Assembly: GCA_964522635.1 (NCBI GenBank)
Contig: CAZFWT010000069.1
Location: 1 to 8,122 of the forward strand
Source: JACGMN01 sp964522635
Lineage (GTDB): Archaea > Halobacteriota > Syntropharchaeia > Alkanophagales > Methanospirareceae
Direction of reading: 5' to 3'
DNA: 8,122 nt
The notes beneath the pieces are model-generated. The model was not told where the DNA came from. It ran no database searches and worked only from the letters and a program-made list of their open reading frames with translations. A program made the translations under genes and the position numbers. Of this stretch, positions 5,290 to 8,122 are shown piece after piece (the first letter of the stretch is position 1; each line of letters starts with the position of its first letter).

Positions 5290-7196
5290 TGCTCTTCGCT
5301 CTCTTGCTCCAACTGGACTATCCACTTCTCCGTCCCTTCTGGATCATTACAGTAATCGAGTAATACCCGATTGAGCGATTGGAAGTCGTTCATCCCCCGC
5401 ACACGCATCGCCTCCAAAATCCGTCTTCTGCGTGAGAACTCCTCCACCAGTTGCTCCTCGGACATGTTCAGCTTCTCCATAATCTTAACGAATACCCGCG
5501 ATTCACCGGTGAACTCGAACTCGTCGGGCCGCCAGGTGAAGAGCTCGTTCGTCTTCAGCATCTCATCTTCGAAATCGATCCCGGTGACCTCGATTATCTT
5601 GGTGCAGCGTCGCACGGGCCGATCTCCCAACTTCACCTGACGCTGGATCGCGATGATATCCAGGCTGTCAAGGAGCATGAGCGGAACGTCAATGGGGTGC
5701 TTGGTCAATCGTTTGACCACAGTAGTCGCGGATTCCGCATGAATCGTGGACAGGGTAATGTGCCCGGTAGCCATAGCCTGAAAGAGCGTATGCGCCTCTA
5801 CGCCCCGCACCTCACCCACGAGGACGTATTCCGGCCGCTGCCGGAGCGCGGTTCGGAGCAGGTCGTACATCTCGATGGCGTACCCGCCCTCTTCCACCTG
5901 CCGTGTCACCGCCGGGATCCAATTCTGATGCAGCAAGTTAATCTCCCGGGTATCCTCGATCGAGACGATCTTGCACTCAGGTGGTATGAACATCGCGATC
6001 GCGTTGAGCACCGTGGTCTTACCCGAGGCGGTGCCGCCGGCAATGAGGATATTCGCCCCGTTCTCCACAGCCATCCAGAAATACGCCATCATCTCCATAG
6101 AGAACGTTCCATACTCCACGAGGTTGATCGGTGTGAAGGGTGTTTCCCGGAACTTGCGGATCGTGAAAGTCGATCCCCGCGTCGTGACCTCACTCCCGAT
6201 ACTCAATTGCAACCGGTCTTTGGTGGGCAGTGAGGCGTCCAGGAGAGGTCGGGCCATGGAGATGTGCCGCCCCGATCGCTGTGATAAGCGGTAGATCAGG
6301 CCGTCCAGTTCCTCACGATCAAAGATGATGTTGGTCTCGATGGAGCCGTAATTCCGGTGGTAGACATAGAGTGGAATTTCCGGCCCGTCGGCTGAGATGT
6401 CCTCCGCCATCTTGTCACGGATGAGTGGATCTAACTTCCCATAGCCGATGAAGTCCCGCGTGATATAGTACATGATCTTATCCATACTATCCGGGTTGAT
6501 GCTCCCTTCCACGCCGAACTCCTTCAGCACGCGCTCTACGCGTTCCCTGAGAAAATCTATGGGTTTCTGGAGCGCAGTAAGGCCCACGTCCAGGGTCTCA
6601 TAGAGGTACGTCTTGATCTCTTTCAGAAGCTCTCGCTCGCCTTCGGTGAGCTCCACCTCCTGAACGCGGTAAATAGGTGGATTGGTCGCCGTGATGTGCA
6701 CATACGCCCAGGGCTCATGTACCGGATACGTTTCAAGATCCTCCAACACTTCTGCGCTTTCGCGCGCTTCACGTGCTTCAAGATATGAAGCAAACGATTG
6801 CGCACCTGCGCCCACCCCATCACCGGGCCTTTGGGTAACGGGATCTGGCAGCGGGACTTCACCTGGCATTGCCTCCACGGTCTCACCCTTTAACGCCGCG
6901 ATTGCTGCCTTCAGCGCGACATCGGCGGCGCTCTTTTTCGACCGGATACGCTCCAAAGTGGCTAATGCATCCTGCCCTTCCGCCTGCAATTTCGCACGCT
7001 CATCAGCATCGCCCTTTGCCTCTGCCTTTTTGAGCTGCGTTTGTACCCCGGTAAGCACCCGCTCCTGCAGCTTTCCCGCTTCCTCGATCTGCTTTACCTC
7101 GCTCAAAGCGTGCAGCAGCTGCTTCTTCGCGACAGCCCCTCCTGCGGTTACTCCACCCGTTGCTTGCTGATTTCCCTTTGCCGCTTTAAGCCTCAT
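5286..7196 (-). CDS. Type IV filament/secretion ATPase (GspE/VirB11/FlaI-like) with N-terminal helical extension
   Basis: A 636-residue cytoplasmic hexameric motor that drives filament assembly or secretion. The core runs from about residue 155. The archaeal-type N-terminal domain has EPWAYVHI (161-168) and YRVQEVELTEGE (176-187). The ATPase domain has Walker A GGTASGKTT (387-395), Asp box SIEDTREI (412-419), Walker B region EYVLVGEVRG (456-465) and His box ATGHITLSTIHAES (476-489). All catalytic motifs are intact. Residues 24-103 are rich in Ala, Lys, Glu and Gln and should form a long helix or coiled coil. Residues 104-155 are a Pro/Gly-rich linker. This extension is uncommon; the core alone would be close to FlaI in length. 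The start at 7196 lies 19 bases after the OB-protein stop. An internal Met110 could start a shorter form without the coiled coil, but the upstream part has coding character. The stop overlaps the next start as ATGA. Confidence 0.93.
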   Translation of the reverse strand: MRLKAAKGNQQATGGVTAGGAVAKKQLLHALSEVKQIEEAGKLQERVLTGVQTQLKKAEAKGDADERAKLQAEGQDALATLERIRSKKSAADVALKAAIAALKGETVEAMPGEVPLPDPVTQRPGDGVGAGAQSFASYLEAREARESAEVLEDLETYPVHEPWAYVHITATNPPIYRVQEVELTEGERELLKEIKTYLYETLDVGLTALQKPIDFLRERVERVLKEFGVEGSINPDSMDKIMYYITRDFIGYGKLDPLIRDKMAEDISADGPEIPLYVYHRNYGSIETNIIFDREELDGLIYRLSQRSGRHISMARPLLDASLPTKDRLQLSIGSEVTTRGSTFTIRKFRETPFTPINLVEYGTFSMEMMAYFWMAVENGANILIAGGTASGKTTVLNAIAMFIPPECKIVSIEDTREINLLHQNWIPAVTRQVEEGGYAIEMYDLLRTALRQRPEYVLVGEVRGVEAHTLFQAMATGHITLSTIHAESATTVVKRLTKHPIDVPLMLLDSLDIIAIQRQVKLGDRPVRRCTKIIEVTGIDFEDEMLKTNELFTWRPDEFEFTGESRVFVKIMEKLNMSEEQLVEEFSRRRRILEAMRVRGMNDFQSLNRVLLDYCNDPEGTEKWIVQLEQESEEQ

Positions 7197-7203
7197 TTTC
7201 GGG

Positions 7204-7213
7204 AATTCGAATT
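7204..7213. repeat. Perfect 10-bp palindrome before the ATPase gene
   Basis: AATTCGAATT fills most of the 19-base gap between the OB-protein stop and the ATPase ATG (7196). It takes the place where a Shine-Dalgarno sequence would be expected, and none is visible. It could be a protein-binding site or simply an A/T-rich unstructured leader; its regulatory meaning is unproven. Confidence 0.35.
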
Positions 7214-7215
7214 TG

Positions 7216-8115
7216 TTACTTGCTATATCGTCTGAGCAGGAGCATCTCTCTCACTTTGATAAAGAGAATCACGACAACCACCGCCACGACACCGACGATG
7301 AGCCAGGTGAGCAGCCACGAGAGCCCTCTCCCGCCCTCTTCAGGCGCGGGGGTTGGTTCAGCAGTTGGTACTGGCGTGGGTGCGGGCGTGGGTGCGGGCG
7401 TTGGGGTCACCGTCGGACTCGGTGCCGGCGTTACCGCCGGCTCAGGGTTCAGCTGTGTGACGGTAAAGGCGAAGAGCTTGTTATGATCAAATTTACCTTC
7501 CACGAGCACAGCGTCACCGATCGAGACGTTCCTGAGCTCCGCGCTATAGTCCACCGTAAGCTTGCCCGTGCCGTCGTTTATCTCCAGCTCCGTGTCACCT
7601 GTGGCAAGCACAATGCGGGTAACGTCCCCTTCCAGGCTGACCGATTGATCAAGGTAATACTCTGGGAACTCTTTGAGCTCCTGTACCGTCACCCGGGTGT
7701 AGACAAGGGAGACATCCTCGATAACGCGATCCGCATAGATGAGCCCGCGGTCGCCGACCTTACCGGCATAGATCCCCGTGATCATCAGGCGCTGCCCCTT
7801 GTAAAACTCCCTGAGTAGTCGCGGATCACAACTGACGAGAACCTGATCCTCCAGCTCGAAATCGTCCGCCAGGGTGAGCACCCCGGTACTTCCGGGCTCG
7901 AAGGTCTGGATCCCTTCGTCCACGTCCGATGACGGCTCAACGTTGCTGGCAATCTCAATAACAACGCCCGAGACCGTCACCGCTCTCCCCACATAGTTAT
8001 CGTTAAGACTCGCGATCCTGAGTTCCGTCGCTCCGGTGGTGCACGGAACCAGCGCCAGCGTAAGGACCAGCAGGGTCAGCGCAGCCACCGCAAGAATTCC
8101 GTTCCTTGTTCTCAT
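7216..8115 (-). CDS. Secreted membrane-anchored protein with two OB-like domains and Pro/Thr stalk
   Basis: A 299-residue surface protein, first gene of the pilus operon in this window. Residues 1-29 are a Sec-type signal peptide. Residues 32-135 (VTVSGVVIEI, FYKGQRLMITGIYAG, LIYADRVIED) and 141-222 (VSLEGDVTRI, LEINDGTGKLTVDY, VSIGDAVLVEGKF) look like two successive OB-fold barrels. The second is of the tRNA-anticodon/nucleic-acid-binding type, judged from the DGTGKL turn and the GDxVxVEG strand. Residues 224-258 are a Pro/Thr/Ala stalk. Residues 266-286 form the membrane anchor, followed by the basic tail KVREMLLLRRYSK, which would face the cytoplasm and could meet the platform or ATPase. 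OB folds also bind sugars, haem or proteins, so the ligand is unknown. The start at 8115 has a GGGAGCG stretch immediately before it. The gene ends 19 bases before the ATPase gene. Confidence 0.85.
   Translation of the reverse strand: MRTRNGILAVAALTLLVLTLALVPCTTGATELRIASLNDNYVGRAVTVSGVVIEIASNVEPSSDVDEGIQTFEPGSTGVLTLADDFELEDQVLVSCDPRLLREFYKGQRLMITGIYAGKVGDRGLIYADRVIEDVSLVYTRVTVQELKEFPEYYLDQSVSLEGDVTRIVLATGDTELEINDGTGKLTVDYSAELRNVSIGDAVLVEGKFDHNKLFAFTVTQLNPEPAVTPAPSPTVTPTPAPTPAPTPVPTAEPTPAPEEGGRGLSWLLTWLIVGVVAVVVVILFIKVREMLLLRRYSK
7373..7408 (-). repeat. 12-bp tandem repeat encoding the Pro/Thr stalk
   Basis: Two perfect 12-bp copies (7373-7384 and 7385-7396, plus-strand GGCGTGGGTGCG) and a decayed third copy at 7397-7408. 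On the minus strand each unit encodes four residues of the alternating Ala-Pro-Thr-Pro stalk of the OB-like protein. As units of 12 bases keep the frame, copy number could vary stalk length between strains. Confidence 0.75.
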
Positions 8116-8122
8116 CGCTCCC

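Noticed and set aside
5290..5325. Upstream start for the first platform protein, adding 12 residues
   Set aside because: The ATG at 5289 forms a classic ATGA overlap with the ATPase stop and gives the usual family length; the extra 12 residues look like a chance extension inside the ATPase gene.
5451..6233. Plus-strand open frame of 260 codons inside the ATPase region
   Set aside because: It lies wholly antisense to the catalytic domain of a clearly recognised ATPase, and its translation is rich in His/Arg/Pro/Gly without any domain, as expected of a GC-rich antisense shadow.
8050..8115. Class III (prepilin-type) signal peptide in the OB protein
   Set aside because: The N-terminus reads MRTRNGILAV; the residue before Gly is Asn rather than the usual Lys/Arg, and the protein has OB-like domains plus a C-terminal anchor, so an ordinary Sec signal peptide fits better.

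Overview
The window looks archaeal and chromosomal, probably from a methanogen- or ANME-related euryarchaeote (Halobacteriota type) recovered as a metagenomic scaffold. The signs are an archaeal-type secretion/pilus ATPase with two archaeal membrane platform proteins, a surface protein with a Pro/Thr-rich stalk and C-terminal anchor, A/T-rich TATA-like boxes upstream of genes, an archaeal-style NfeD membrane protease, and an arbitrary run of exactly 100 N. The lineage guess rests on overall impression, not on a marker gene.

Layout. Positions 99-209 (minus) hold a 36-residue single-pass membrane peptide with a very good ribosome binding site and promoter. It diverges from the gene at 403-1737 (plus), a ClpP/SppA-like membrane serine protease of the NfeD family. 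Three bases later, and surely cotranscribed, comes a TIM-barrel sugar-phosphate isomerase/AP-endonuclease-2-family protein (from 1741). It is interrupted by the assembly gap at 2474-2573, and its C-terminus can be recognised after the gap in a different frame, ending at 2702. Nucleoside diphosphate kinase (ndk, 2808-3272, plus) follows with its own putative promoter.

From 3441 to the right edge all genes are on the minus strand and form one tight operon, read right to left: a secreted, membrane-anchored protein with two OB-like domains (8115-7216); a type IV pilus/type II secretion ATPase with an unusual N-terminal helical extension (7196-5286); and two half-size GspF/TadC-like membrane platform proteins (5289-4396 and 4385-3441). 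Junctions are 19 bases, a 4-base ATGA overlap, and 10 bases. The last three proteins are the energising and inner-membrane core of a type IV filament machine. No pilin or prepilin peptidase is in the window, and the first gene suggests an extracellular ligand-binding partner, possibly for nucleic acid or polysaccharide. This OB-protein/ATPase/split-platform module is the most interesting part of the window.

No rRNA, tRNA, CRISPR array, insertion sequence or phage gene was seen. Non-coding stretches are short (about 100-200 bases), apart from the N gap.
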